Origin: an archaeon
GTDB lineage: Archaea > Micrarchaeota > Micrarchaeia > CAILAH01
Assembly (NCBI GenBank): GCA_024274875.1
Contig: JAJSAH010000017.1
Span: forward strand, 1 to 34,896
Direction of reading: 5' to 3'
DNA length: 34,896 bases
A program made the translations under genes and the position numbers. Positions 1 through 7,966 of this stretch are shown in pieces. Under the pieces are notes generated by a model. The model worked only from the letters and a program-made list of their open reading frames with translations, ran no database searches and was not told the DNA's origin. The stretch's first letter is position 1, and the number at the start of each line of letters is the position of its first letter.

Positions 1-5
1 AGCAA

Positions 6-2999
6 ATGCTCAAAAATATGAGGGAGTTCAACGAAGAGAAAAGAGATGCAATTCTGCGCATCAACAGAATGCTTGGTATAGTAAGAGATGTGTCAAAGGA
101 TGCAAATGACATTCTTATGGAGATGGATTCGGAAGTTAAAAAGGTTCTGTTCAAGTCGCTCATGTCTGCATTCAGGGAAATGGAAGAGGAAAAGGAGAGA
201 AGGATTGGTGTTGAAGAAACTGCTGAACAAATTCTCATGAAAGCAAAGCGTGGAAGATATTATTACAAAGAAGTGGAAATTGGTGGAAAAAAGCATGTGT
301 TTGTGCGAGGATTCGTAGATCCTACTGAGCAAGATGTGATCAACCTGCTTGCATTGTATATCAAATTATTTCCGCATAAGAAAGATGCTTTGATTAGCAA
401 AATTATGGAGCATCTGCCACCTGAAAAAAGAAACATTGAGATTGCAAAAGAATACGCAAACTTTTACGAAGAATTGAAGAATCTTGGAATACTGTTTCCT
501 GGCTTAGACCTTCCATATGAAGCTGCTGAAAAATTCCCATGGATATTTGAATCAAAAAGCAGATATGTGGCAATTCCTGAAGATATGGCGCTTGGCGACC
601 TGCTGGGACCAACAGACAAACTGATTAATTATAAAATCGTAAGAGAGAGGGGAGAAGTTAAAATAAAAGCGCCTAAAGGAAAATACTTAGAGAAAGTCAG
701 GAGATTTATGGATTGGATGGATAAACAGGCAACGCAGTTCATAGGAGGAAGGTATATTGGAATCCTCTCAGAAACTGCCGCAACAAGCGTAATATACACT
801 AGGCACGCTGAGAGGATAAAATCAGGAGGAAGATATTACAAAGGGATAAGCACTTTTGCCGAAGAAGTGCTAAGAAATGAAAATTTAGCGGAGGCGCTCA
901 GCAAAGCATACTTCTTGCGGGCAATCATTGGAATGAAGAAGAAGTATAAAAAAGAAGAATGGGAAGAGATTGAGGAAGTTATCGGGCCGACCATTACAAA
1001 AAAGAAAATCATAGCTGAAATAAACAATGTAATCAAACGCGCAAAAAACAAAGATGAAATATTAAAACTGGAAGAGCTTAGAACAAACATAAACTCGCTC
1101 GATTTCTCTGATGCAACAGATCTTGACACGGCAATTGAATTATGCAGCTACCATGTAGGAGAGTATGTTATGCAGAATGCCCTTCTCGATGCGATCACAA
1201 AATCAAAGATGTATATCAATGAATGCGAACATGAGATGAGATTTATCAAAAAAGATTTGGAAATTGTTGAATCAAGCGTAAAAGAAGTTGCAAAGAGAAT
1301 CATGACAGGAATTGGTAATTTGCACCTAACATCAAAGCAAAAACTAATAATCAGCGCATACATCGATCAAATCATATCTAGCAGAGGAACGGAGAAGTTC
1401 CCTGAGAGTATAAGAAATAACATCTCAAAAATAACGAACCTGCTAAAAGAGTGGAGAGCTAAAGCAGAACATAAAGATGTTCCAGCATATGATGCGTTAA
1501 TACATTTATTAGAAGGAGATATTCGCGTGCGCGCAGAGATGCTTGCGGAAAAATTTGAAGAGTTGAACAAGAATATGAAACATGCTAGAGCATCTAAGAA
1601 TATGTATGAAGGGATAAGGAAAAACAGCAGATTCAGGAAGAGAATGGCAAGCATTTTAAACTGCCGATTCTTTGCAAAAGTGTTTGAGCATGAAAAAGCT
1701 AAATTCACAAGAGAAGCTATGCAAACGCAGCGCATAGCGCAAGAAAACCAAAACATGCCGCTTATTTTCTATGTTAATGAATACAGCAAGAAGTTGAAAA
1801 AGAAGCGAAGGGAAAGAGATGAGTTTGAGAAGGCATTTGACAACCGGCTTAGGAATATTTCATATTTAGTTGATAAATTCTTAGACAGCGCATATGCTGC
1901 CATGGGTTCCACTTTAAACGCGGCAATGCACACCAGGTCGAAAGAATTTGGATTGGAAATCTCCTCTGTTGCAGGCTATCAATTTGCAGGACCGATTGCA
2001 TCTTCATTGTTGCAAAGATTGGGAACATTTGGCAAATATGGAAACAGGGGCTGGTTCACTGGAATATTCCTATCATACCCTATCAGAACCGCCGAAAGAA
2101 TTTACTCAAAAAGATATCCTGTTCTGCGCATGTTCAGCCGCACTCCTGCAGTATACGAACCTATGAAAGAGATGAACACGGCTGGATTCGCAATCGTAAA
2201 TGCACTATTTTACAGAAAGATTGCTAATTGGGCTTCAAGAGTCGGCGAATTGTTAAGAACATTTTCGAAGGACTCGCCGCCTCCCGCATATTTCCATTAT
2301 CTTACAACTGCCAACATGTACGGTGAAACGAGATTATTTGAGATGTTTGATTTATTGGGCAATACATTCAGAGCAACGCCAAGAGGGCCGAGAGATATAT
2401 TTAATTACATGCTGTACAAACCAAACGATTTAGTCATGGACTTTAAAGATATGGTATATACCATGAAAGAGGGGAGATCGATGAAAAAGACGCCTGAGCA
2501 CTTGCGCGATGTAGGTATTTATGGCGTAGCTGCAAATTCAAAATTCATTGCAGGCAGAGAGATTGATTATGTCGAAACTGCATTGGGCGGACCTGCATCG
2601 ATGTATCCGCAAAGAACATACAACGCATTCTACTCGCATCCCCATTTAAGCATGCCTGGGCTTAGGTTCAGCGCATACGGAGATTTCTATGAGCGCACGC
2701 AATCGCCGGTTGAAGTTGCATCTGAGTTGTTGCACATGCACAAGCTGTCTAAGAAAGTTGTAACTCTCCCATTAACAGTAATTCCTGCGCTGATACTCGC
2801 GCCAACTATTGTGCCTACTGCATACTTGTTCTCGGCGCCGCCAATATGGTATCTCAGCTCGGCGCTGCGCAACATTCCCGCTAAGGAGATCCCAATGCTG
2901 AGGGCAATAATACCAAAAATGGTTGATTGGAGAACGCATAAAATGATTATGGACAGATATAAGCATATGTATACAGGAATATATCAATCAGGTGGTTAG
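6..2999 (+). CDS. Large unrecognised charged protein with C-terminal membrane segment
   Basis: I do not recognise this family. The 997-residue product is mostly charged and helical, with Lys/Glu-rich probable coiled-coil stretches (for example around residues 400-460 and 500-620). One strongly hydrophobic stretch lies near residues 918-954, followed by a basic tail, which suggests a tail-anchored or peripheral membrane protein facing the cytoplasm. No signal peptide, ATP-binding loop or catalytic motif is visible. The open frame reaches the left window edge without an upstream stop, so the ATG at 6 may be internal and the gene may be 5'-truncated; no Shine-Dalgarno site can be judged. It ends 2 nt before the GTG start of the secreted lipoprotein that follows, so the two are very probably one transcript and may act at the same envelope site. 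Function is unknown. Confidence 0.8.
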   Translation: MLKNMREFNEEKRDAILRINRMLGIVRDVSKDANDILMEMDSEVKKVLFKSLMSAFREMEEEKERRIGVEETAEQILMKAKRGRYYYKEVEIGGKKHVFVRGFVDPTEQDVINLLALYIKLFPHKKDALISKIMEHLPPEKRNIEIAKEYANFYEELKNLGILFPGLDLPYEAAEKFPWIFESKSRYVAIPEDMALGDLLGPTDKLINYKIVRERGEVKIKAPKGKYLEKVRRFMDWMDKQATQFIGGRYIGILSETAATSVIYTRHAERIKSGGRYYKGISTFAEEVLRNENLAEALSKAYFLRAIIGMKKKYKKEEWEEIEEVIGPTITKKKIIAEINNVIKRAKNKDEILKLEELRTNINSLDFSDATDLDTAIELCSYHVGEYVMQNALLDAITKSKMYINECEHEMRFIKKDLEIVESSVKEVAKRIMTGIGNLHLTSKQKLIISAYIDQIISSRGTEKFPESIRNNISKITNLLKEWRAKAEHKDVPAYDALIHLLEGDIRVRAEMLAEKFEELNKNMKHARASKNMYEGIRKNSRFRKRMASILNCRFFAKVFEHEKAKFTREAMQTQRIAQENQNMPLIFYVNEYSKKLKKKRRERDEFEKAFDNRLRNISYLVDKFLDSAYAAMGSTLNAAMHTRSKEFGLEISSVAGYQFAGPIASSLLQRLGTFGKYGNRGWFTGIFLSYPIRTAERIYSKRYPVLRMFSRTPAVYEPMKEMNTAGFAIVNALFYRKIANWASRVGELLRTFSKDSPPPAYFHYLTTANMYGETRLFEMFDLLGNTFRATPRGPRDIFNYMLYKPNDLVMDFKDMVYTMKEGRSMKKTPEHLRDVGIYGVAANSKFIAGREIDYVETALGGPASMYPQRTYNAFYSHPHLSMPGLRFSAYGDFYERTQSPVEVASELLHMHKLSKKVVTLPLTVIPALILAPTIVPTAYLFSAPPIWYLSSALRNIPAKEIPMLRAIIPKMVDWRTHKMIMDRYKHMYTGIYQSGG

Positions 3000-3001
3000 C
3001 G

Positions 3002-4882
3002 GTGAAATTATTTTCGCATATAATATTCGTTGCGTTAGTTCTGTATTTGCTTGCAGGATGCATACAAAATCCTGCAGAATATCAAGAATATGTCATACAA
3101 TCAACTCAACAAGTTATAAAAAATCCTGAATGCACTTGTTTAATCTGCACAAACAGCACGGGAAGTTGGTTCAAAGATGTTTTCGTCGTAAATGATTTGT
3201 CTGATGGATCATGCTTTTTCAAGCAAAATTGCAGCAGATCGTTCATATACTACTACTTAATGGAAGATGACTTTAATTATGTAAAGGATTTTGGCGTTGG
3301 GCAGGGATCATCATACGCAGAATTTGAGGAATCAAATCTCAGGTGCAACCTCGCTGAAAACTATGCGCTGAGAATTCTGTACAGCAAATACAGAGCGCCC
3401 ATGTATGACTCAAATGTGTTTTTCGACACCAGCGAAGCAGATACTGTCGAATGCATGCTTGAGAAAGGAGTCATCCCAATCTATGTGATGTACTCAGCAG
3501 GCACATATGTGCAGGATGATTGGATAGGAGAATTTGTTGATCAAAGCGAAGTTAAAGGAGCGCCAGTATTTATATCCCCTGAAGCATTTTTCACAAAAGA
3601 TCTTGCTGAAAATGTAACGCGGCAAATCGATGCAATATATGATAATTGCGAGATTGAAGAAATAGAAGGTGATGTTTGCGAAGAGTATGATGAATTTGGA
3701 GATTGCAAAAAGTATGAAACTGTTTATGAGAGAGGATGCAAAGTGGCGATATTCCCTATTCAGAACAGCGATGAGGAGTTTTTTGAGGCTATTGATTCAA
3801 TAGATAAAGAGACAATTAATGATAAGGTGTCGCTGGTTATGTTGAATTTAGATATAAACAAGCAAAACTATGAATGCGATGCAGGGTATGCGCTTGCTGA
3901 GATAATGAACCGAAGCAGGTATGTATTAAATAGGTACAGAAAACCATCATTCCTTATTTTTTCAATAGATCCTTCATGTTCCAGCTCGGCAGACCGCATA
4001 TACGGAACATTGTATACATCTATTCCAGTGATGAGAACTGTTGGCATTATTGGCGCCATATATTCTCAATACTCAGATTTCAGCGGCAATCCATTTAATC
4101 GCGGAGAGAATGCATACAGCACAAAGGATTCAGATATGTGGTTCAAGTTATGCAAATATTATAACTCCCCGCCATACAAAAAAGAGCCGATAATATACCA
4201 AAGCGATGGAGTCAACATAACAAGCGTATGCGATTATGCCAGCGTGCATGGAATAGATGCTATCGAGACCGCTGCGCTTGACAGATTTGATTCGGAAAAA
4301 GTCGGAGAGGATGCGATAGATGATTACGATATGTGCATCTCAGAAATCGATTTTGGAGATATTGAAGAAATAGCAGAAAAATGGAGCAAATGGGATGATT
4401 ACCGCGTCAGTGCAACAGATGATGATTGCGCATACGGATACCCAGATGTAGAAATAATGGCAGAAAGATGCAGTTTAAGCAGGCATCTGCTGAGAGCGCT
4501 GTACAAGTTTGATATGATGCCTCAAAGCTGTGATGAATGGTATGATTTTGAAAAAGAAGTGAATGATGCTGGAGTGATTGATTTAGAAATTATTAATCCT
4601 GATAGAGATTTTGAAACGGAATTGGGCAGAGTTGCATTTTTATACGCGCTTAAGAAAGATAATGAAGCAATATACTACCAAGTAATCAACAGTATAGGGA
4701 ATTATGAGAGAGCGGAACATTCAGGAAGAATAAGCATAAGCAAGAATTCGCTGTATAAAATCTGCGAGCCGAGCGCAAGGAGTGCATATGATTCAACACC
4801 ATGCAAAGTGCTGAAACACTACAAAGAGTATAGGGACGAATGCGATATGAATGATTTGATTGATTGGATTAAAAAGCACTAA
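3002..4882 (+). CDS. Secreted Cys-rich lipoprotein, unknown function (possible alpha/beta barrel)
   Basis: The 626-residue product starts with a hydrophobic signal segment and a lipobox, LLAGC, with the modified Cys at residue 20, so it should be exported and lipid-anchored. The start is GTG at 3002, preceded by GGTGG near the end of the upstream gene. The mature part is acidic and has many cysteines, which suggests disulfides. Its middle alternates hydrophobic strands (PIYVMY, PVFISP, KVAIFPI, LVMLNLDI, FLIFSIDP) with helices. That resembles a TIM-barrel or glycosidase-like fold, but no catalytic signature is recognisable and this is only a fold guess. It sits 2 nt after the 997-aa gene and is probably co-transcribed. 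Its 3' end overlaps the convergent aminotransferase gene by 4 nt (shared CTAA). Confidence 0.82.
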   Translation: MKLFSHIIFVALVLYLLAGCIQNPAEYQEYVIQSTQQVIKNPECTCLICTNSTGSWFKDVFVVNDLSDGSCFFKQNCSRSFIYYYLMEDDFNYVKDFGVGQGSSYAEFEESNLRCNLAENYALRILYSKYRAPMYDSNVFFDTSEADTVECMLEKGVIPIYVMYSAGTYVQDDWIGEFVDQSEVKGAPVFISPEAFFTKDLAENVTRQIDAIYDNCEIEEIEGDVCEEYDEFGDCKKYETVYERGCKVAIFPIQNSDEEFFEAIDSIDKETINDKVSLVMLNLDINKQNYECDAGYALAEIMNRSRYVLNRYRKPSFLIFSIDPSCSSSADRIYGTLYTSIPVMRTVGIIGAIYSQYSDFSGNPFNRGENAYSTKDSDMWFKLCKYYNSPPYKKEPIIYQSDGVNITSVCDYASVHGIDAIETAALDRFDSEKVGEDAIDDYDMCISEIDFGDIEEIAEKWSKWDDYRVSATDDDCAYGYPDVEIMAERCSLSRHLLRALYKFDMMPQSCDEWYDFEKEVNDAGVIDLEIINPDRDFETELGRVAFLYALKKDNEAIYYQVINSIGNYERAEHSGRISISKNSLYKICEPSARSAYDSTPCKVLKHYKEYRDECDMNDLIDWIKKH

Positions 4883-6054
4883 TGCGAATGCTTGAGCGCT
4901 TCATCAACAATCTCATCAATATTTTCTGAAACAATTCTTCGATTGCCTGCAAAAACAATCCTGAAATGCCCTTCCATGCCAAAACCAACCCCAGGAACAA
5001 CTACTATTCCACGGCGCTTTATCAAATCTTTAACAAAATTAATACTCTTCTGCCTCCATCCCATCTTAATGAACGCATAATATGCTGCATGAATTTGATT
5101 AACTGACAACACGCTGCTATCATTTATTTTGCGATAAACTATCTTGGCATTGCGCTTCAGCAGACCCATATAATTTCTCAGATATGCATCTGTAAGAGAG
5201 CTTAAGATATGCGGCAAAGCATGCTGAAATGGAGTTGGGGAACATAACCTCAACATCATAAGCTTCCTAAAATTATCCACAACGCCTTTAAGAGAACGAT
5301 GCCTGCCAAACACCGCCCAACCTATTCTCCAGCCGGGAACTCTAAAAAGCTTAGATATGCCGCTTAGAACAATTACTTTGTCATCTTCATTATTGCGGAG
5401 CGCATAACTCATACCTCTATCATACACCATCTCCGAATAAATCTCATCTGAAATAAGGGTTGCGCTGCTCGACAACACATATTCTTTAATTTCATCGAGC
5501 AATGATTTGGGCATGCTCGATCCAAGAGGGTTGTTTGGATTTATAACAACCACAGCTTTTGCACGGCGCTTTACAGCATCCTTTACGCTGTTAATGTCCG
5601 GAAAACCATGCTCATCAAAATTATAAAACACTGGTTTTATGCCGTATAAACGCGCCAGCGCATCATACAAAGGGTAGTAAGGTTTTGGAAGCGCAATGCG
5701 CTCGCCCCTGTTGAATATGGAAAGGTATAGCATGCTTATAGCTTCGGTAACGCCGCTTGTTATGTATGCATCCTGCGCCCGGACCGACATGCCTCTCCTA
5801 TCATAAAACTGTGCGATTGCTTCCCTAGCAACATCTGCGCCATCAGATTTCGCATAAAAATTGTTTCCATCCCTAAGAGATTTAATTGCCGAGTTGATCA
5901 CGGAAGGTAGAGCGCCCATGCCAAGCTTGACAGGGTCGCCTATGTTGAGATACCTCAACTTTACCCCATGCTTAGCCGCATAATTTCTGGCAAAATCCTC
6001 TATCTCGCGTATTGAATATTCAACCGCTTCAAGCCGGCCTGAATGCATGCGCAT
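4879..6054 (-). CDS. PLP-dependent class I/II aminotransferase
   Basis: This is a fold-type I aminotransferase of the aspartate aminotransferase superfamily, about 391 residues, which is the usual length. Numbered from the ATG at 6054, visible motifs are NPNNPLG (about 172-178), DEIY with the cofactor-binding Asp near 203, SGISKLFRVPGWRIGW with the Schiff-base Lys near 235, and a C-terminal FRIVFAG carrying the carboxylate-binding Arg. The amino-acid substrate cannot be assigned from sequence alone; alanine, aspartate or aromatic donors are all possible. In-frame ATGs lie at 6060, 6054 and 6048. The TATA-like box centred at 6078 favours 6054 (24-25 nt away) on a leaderless transcript. It is divergent from the thioredoxin-fold gene at 6105 and seems to share its promoter. 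It converges on the 626-aa lipoprotein gene with a 4-nt overlap. Confidence 0.93.
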   Translation of the reverse strand: MRMHSGRLEAVEYSIREIEDFARNYAAKHGVKLRYLNIGDPVKLGMGALPSVINSAIKSLRDGNNFYAKSDGADVAREAIAQFYDRRGMSVRAQDAYITSGVTEAISMLYLSIFNRGERIALPKPYYPLYDALARLYGIKPVFYNFDEHGFPDINSVKDAVKRRAKAVVVINPNNPLGSSMPKSLLDEIKEYVLSSSATLISDEIYSEMVYDRGMSYALRNNEDDKVIVLSGISKLFRVPGWRIGWAVFGRHRSLKGVVDNFRKLMMLRLCSPTPFQHALPHILSSLTDAYLRNYMGLLKRNAKIVYRKINDSSVLSVNQIHAAYYAFIKMGWRQKSINFVKDLIKRRGIVVVPGVGFGMEGHFRIVFAGNRRIVSENIDEIVDEALKHSH

Positions 6055-6072
6055 ATGCATACATGAGTATGA

Positions 6073-6086
6073 ATATTTAAAATTAT
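6073..6086. promoter_or_regulatory. Shared TATA-like box between aminotransferase and thioredoxin-fold genes
   Basis: The A/T block contains TTTAAA at 6076-6081 (centre 6078.5). It lies 26.5 nt from the ATG at 6105 on the plus strand and 24.5 nt from the ATG at 6054 on the minus strand. This spacing fits leaderless transcription in both directions from one TBP site. No second A/T box is present in the short intergenic gap. Confidence 0.6.
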
Positions 6087-6104
6087 GATATGCGATTATA
6101 TTGC

Positions 6105-6698
6105 ATGGCGATTGACCGAATATCGATGGAATTGATTCAGAAAGAGTTCAGGAAAAGATTGAAGAAGAAAGTTAAGCTAAGGGTTTTGCTTGGAAAGAAT
6201 TGCATAATTTGCAAAGACCTTGAAAAATTCATTAGAGATATTGCTGAAATCTCTGAAAACAAAATATCGTATGAATTAGTTAATAATGCTGATGAATATC
6301 CAGTGCTCTGGATAGGCAAAAACATTAAGTACATGGGGATGCCTACCGGCAACATCACCGGAATGTTTCTGCAGTTCTTAATGGATGTTAGCTCCAACAC
6401 ATACTTTGCAGATAAGGATACATTGAGAGAGGTTAAAAAACTTGAAGACGTGCTGATAGAAGCATACATCGCGACATTTTGCAGAAACTCGCCGCAACAA
6501 GTTAGGTGGGCTTTTGAGTTCAGTGCAATAAACCCAAAAATAAAATCCGTAATAATAGATATTAATCAATTTCCACAGCTTGCAACAAAAAACGCAATTA
6601 AATTCACGCCTACAACGACAATAAACAAGAAAGTAAATTTCATAGGCGCATGCGCGCCTGATGAACTGCTGAGAAAGATTAAGCTGGCTATTTATTGA
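6105..6698 (+). CDS. Tandem thioredoxin-fold protein (protein disulfide oxidoreductase-like), CxxC plus CxxS
   Basis: The product of about 197 residues resembles archaeal protein disulfide oxidoreductases and the N-terminal domain of AhpF, which carry two thioredoxin folds. Counting from the ATG at 6105, the first fold has a CIIC redox motif (C33, C36) and a candidate cis-proline at P66. The second fold has FCRNSP, where the usual CxxC is CxxS (C126, S129), and a candidate cis-proline in FTPTTT. The second site could therefore act only as a monothiol. The start at 6105 is preferred over the ATG at 6090 because the TATA-like box is centred 26-27 nt upstream of 6105 but only about 12 nt upstream of 6090. 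The 3' end overlaps the convergent mscS by 11 nt. A role in disulfide chemistry is likely; the partner reductase is not in the window. Confidence 0.78.
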   Translation: MAIDRISMELIQKEFRKRLKKKVKLRVLLGKNCIICKDLEKFIRDIAEISENKISYELVNNADEYPVLWIGKNIKYMGMPTGNITGMFLQFLMDVSSNTYFADKDTLREVKKLEDVLIEAYIATFCRNSPQQVRWAFEFSAINPKIKSVIIDINQFPQLATKNAIKFTPTTTINKKVNFIGACAPDELLRKIKLAIY

Positions 6699-7761
6699 GG
6701 TATATTGTCTGCGTTGGGAACGCCATATCAATCTTCTGTTTGTCAAACTTGCGTTTTACTTCCATATTTATCTCGTGCTGCGTCTCCCTATACTTAGAAG
6801 TATCCTTTATCCAATACCTCATGTTTATGTTTAGCGAGTACGCGCCAAACTCAACAAACTTCACATCATACTTAATGACATTCTTATGCGATTCAGCAAT
6901 TTTCTCAAGCATTTTTATGGCATTCTCCATTTTTTTGTATCCTGTGTCGTAAGTTATGCCAATCGTTTGCTCTATCCTGCGGGTTTTGGCTTGCGAAAAA
7001 TTCTCAACTATCTCAGAAGAAAGCTTGCTATTTGGGACCACCAATATTGTGCCGCTGGGCGTTTCAAGCTTAGTGCTGCGAATGCCGACTTCCTTAACTG
7101 TGCCCATATTTCCTCCAAACTTTATGAAATCCTTTATTTTGAATGGTTTATCCGAAAATATTATCACAGACCCTATGAAATTGCTGACTGTATCTTGGGC
7201 AGCGAGAGCTACTGCAAGACCCCCAACACCTAACCCTGCAAGCAAGGTTGTGATATCGTATCCAAAATTGCCCAAGATGAACAGGATTGTAAGCACAATT
7301 ATAATTAGCTTTGTGCCTTTGCGCAAAATAGGAAGAAGCTGATCATCTAATTCAGTTTCTGACTTTTCAACAAAAGGTCTGATATAGAACACAATCATTG
7401 TGTCTACCAACCTAAGCACCAGCCAGGCAATGTTGATTATGATAAGAATCGAAACTATTGCGCCTATGAAATCATGCGGCGCAGTGTTGGGCACCAAAAA
7501 CATCGTATTAGAGATGTACACGCCAAGCACGATGACCAGCATAGTCAAAGGATGCTCAAGAATCTCAACTAAAATATCATCAAATTTGGTGTTTGTTTTT
7601 TCAGTATATCTGCGAATCTGGTTTTTGAACAGATAGTATACAACCTTAGAGAGTAAAACAAACAGCAATACCACTGCAAAAAACTGCAGGTACTGATACA
7701 ATGCATTGCCGAACATGGCTGTTGACAGCAATGCTGGAGAAGCAAACGCGCTTAAATCCAT
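6688..7761 (-). CDS. mscS: MscS-family mechanosensitive ion channel
   Basis: This 357-residue membrane protein belongs to the small-conductance mechanosensitive channel family, which releases solutes on hypo-osmotic shock. Several hydrophobic helices occupy roughly residues 20-165. The pore helix is evident as the Gly/Ala-rich segment LLAGLGVGGLAVALAAQD followed by TVSNFIGSVIIF, the hallmark of MscS TM3. The beta domain follows with FKIKDFIKFGG and GTVKEVGIRSTKLETPSG, then VVPNSKL and an alpha/beta C-terminal domain. Length is somewhat above the E. coli MscS length because of an extra N-terminal helix pair. The ATG at 7761 has a TATA-like tract centred 26 nt upstream, so the mRNA is probably leaderless. 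The 3' end overlaps the convergent thioredoxin-fold gene. Confidence 0.95.
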   Translation of the reverse strand: MDLSAFASPALLSTAMFGNALYQYLQFFAVVLLFVLLSKVVYYLFKNQIRRYTEKTNTKFDDILVEILEHPLTMLVIVLGVYISNTMFLVPNTAPHDFIGAIVSILIIINIAWLVLRLVDTMIVFYIRPFVEKSETELDDQLLPILRKGTKLIIIVLTILFILGNFGYDITTLLAGLGVGGLAVALAAQDTVSNFIGSVIIFSDKPFKIKDFIKFGGNMGTVKEVGIRSTKLETPSGTILVVPNSKLSSEIVENFSQAKTRRIEQTIGITYDTGYKKMENAIKMLEKIAESHKNVIKYDVKFVEFGAYSLNINMRYWIKDTSKYRETQHEINMEVKRKFDKQKIDMAFPTQTIYLNK

Positions 7762-7780
7762 GCGTTAGTTAATCCCGACA

Positions 7781-7797
7781 AAATATATAAATTATAT
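7781..7797 (-). promoter_or_regulatory. TATA box of mscS
   Basis: A run of alternating A/T on the minus strand is centred near 7787, about 26 nt upstream of the mscS ATG at 7761. This is the spacing expected for a leaderless archaeal transcript. Confidence 0.6.
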
Positions 7798-7836
7798 GCG
7801 CGCCTAATAATCATTCTGTTTTAATCGCAAATATGT

Positions 7837-7954
7837 GCCGGGGTGGCAGAACCAGGTAATGCGCTAGCCTTGAGCCGCAAACCGCGCGATTGATTGCGGA
7901 TGCAAGACAGCTAGTGGGCTTCGGCCCTTGGGAGTTCGAATCTCTCCCCCGGCG
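7837..7954 (+). tRNA. tRNA-Ser (anticodon UGA) with a 34-nt intron at 37/38
   Basis: The acceptor stem is perfect: 7837-7843 pairs with 7947-7953. The discriminator is G73 (7954), typical of serine. A short D arm (7846-7862) carries GG in the loop. The anticodon stem is CTAGC (7864-7868) with GCTAG (7910-7914). C32-T33 precede the anticodon TGA at 7871-7873, followed by G37 (7874). The intron runs 7875-7908 and A38 is 7909. A long variable arm GGGC-TTCG-GCCC (7916-7927) confirms a class II tRNA. The T arm is 7930-7946. The splice site fits a bulge-helix-bulge: CTTG (7869-7872) pairs with CAAG (7903-7906), with a 3-nt ACA bulge at the 3' cut. The CCA end is not encoded. Confidence 0.93.
7875..7908 (+). 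other. Intron of tRNA-Ser(UGA)
   Basis: The 34-nt insertion begins after position 37. Inside it CCGCAA (7875-7880) pairs with TTGCGG (7894-7899), giving a 6-bp stem next to the splice-site helix. The 5' junction is better described as a small internal loop than a strict 3-nt bulge, so the motif is slightly relaxed. Confidence 0.8.
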
Positions 7955-7961
7955 TAAAAAT
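7955..7961 (-). terminator. Possible oligo-T terminator of pyruvate kinase
   Basis: On the minus strand, TTTTTA follows the pyruvate kinase stop within 12 nt, immediately before the antisense of the tRNA-Ser 3' end. It is short, so termination here is only suggested. Confidence 0.35.
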
Positions 7962-7966
7962 ATGAA

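Noticed and set aside
7837-7954. Reading the tRNA as tRNA-Leu(GAG)
   Set aside because: That shift leaves no paired anticodon stem and puts the loop out of register. G73, the CTAGC/GCTAG stem and T33 next to TGA all indicate serine.
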